Below are positions 4,948 through 5,105 of a stretch of 5,105 nt of DNA, piece after piece. How positions within the stretch are numbered: position 1 is the stretch's first letter; the number at the start of each line of letters is the position of its first letter. The DNA is taken from assembly GCA_913773715.1 (NCBI GenBank), contig CAJYHD010000464.1:1-5105 (forward strand). The letters run 5' to 3'. The notes under the pieces are model-generated. The model made no database searches. It saw only the letters and a list, made by a program, of their open reading frames with translations, and was not told the origin of the DNA. The translations under genes and the position numbers were made by a program. This stretch comes from an uncultured Sphingobium sp. (lineage in GTDB: Bacteria; Pseudomonadota; Alphaproteobacteria; Sphingomonadales; Sphingomonadaceae).

Positions 4948-5105
4948 TCAGCCCAATGGAATCAGGGTAAAACCATTTAGCGGCACGACAACAAACCGCG
5001 GCTTGACGGGCACCGATGCACCGGCGCCATCGTCGACACCGTTGGCAGCGCCCGAAACCTTGTAGGTCTTCCGATTGCCTGCGGGATCATATTCGATCGT
5101 CGTTG
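4948..5105 (-). CDS. unidentified gene, 3' end only
   Basis: The last 51 complete codons of a gene that enters from the right edge, ending at TGA 4948-4950. The visible protein has EYDPAGNRKTYKVSG, a Gly/Asp/Ala linker, and a terminal strand-rich FVVVPLNGFTLIPLG. I do not recognise the family. The Tyr/Val alternation and hydrophobic end suggest beta structure, perhaps a secreted or outer-membrane protein, but this is weak. It faces the same way as the small exported genes and ends about 108 bases before the first of them, so it may belong to the same transcript. Confidence 0.65.
   Translation of the reverse strand, partial: TTIEYDPAGNRKTYKVSGAANGVDDGAGASVPVKPRFVVVPLNGFTLIPLG

Overview
The window reads as a single minus-strand gene train, transcribed from high to low coordinates, from a Gram-negative bacterium. 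The VirB3 and VirB4 sequences look like those of alphaproteobacteria, perhaps a sphingomonad; that placement is from memory and is tentative. No RNA genes, CRISPR arrays or insertion sequences were seen.

At the low-coordinate end (1-2541) lie three core genes of a VirB-type (P-type) type IV secretion system, tightly packed in the order virB2 (major pilin), virB3 (inner-membrane protein) and virB4 (ATPase, running off the left edge). VirB4 has intact Walker A and Walker B motifs, so nothing here looks decayed.

The region 2759-4839 holds five small genes, all facing the same way and placed directly before virB2. They encode exported, cysteine-containing proteins that I do not recognise as named genes. 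They form two related groups. Three (4465-4839, 4020-4406, 3616-4002) share four aligned cysteines and a C-x-x-W-[FMY]-S motif. Two (3215-3556, 2759-3085) share two cysteines, a helix of the type LLxAAxSTxR, and a C-terminal strand. All five have the same layout: signal peptide, a Gly/Asp-Gly strand, a central helix, a strand, and a cysteine-linked C-terminus. The region looks less GC-rich than the virB genes. Three of the five have a lesion or start problem in or near the signal peptide: an in-frame TAA, a frame break at an A6 run, and a missing good start. One also ends in a four-copy 8-bp tandem repeat that can change its reading frame.

At the high-coordinate edge (4948-5105) is the 3' end of an unidentified gene.

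The most interesting reading is that a battery of small, disulfide-type exported proteins sits upstream of a T4SS, in the same order as the pertussis toxin subunits and ptl genes of Bordetella. Their size, cysteine pairing and helix-strand-CVW-strand ending also recall AB5-toxin B subunits. This is a hypothesis from gene order and by-eye motif similarity only; no toxin A subunit is visible.
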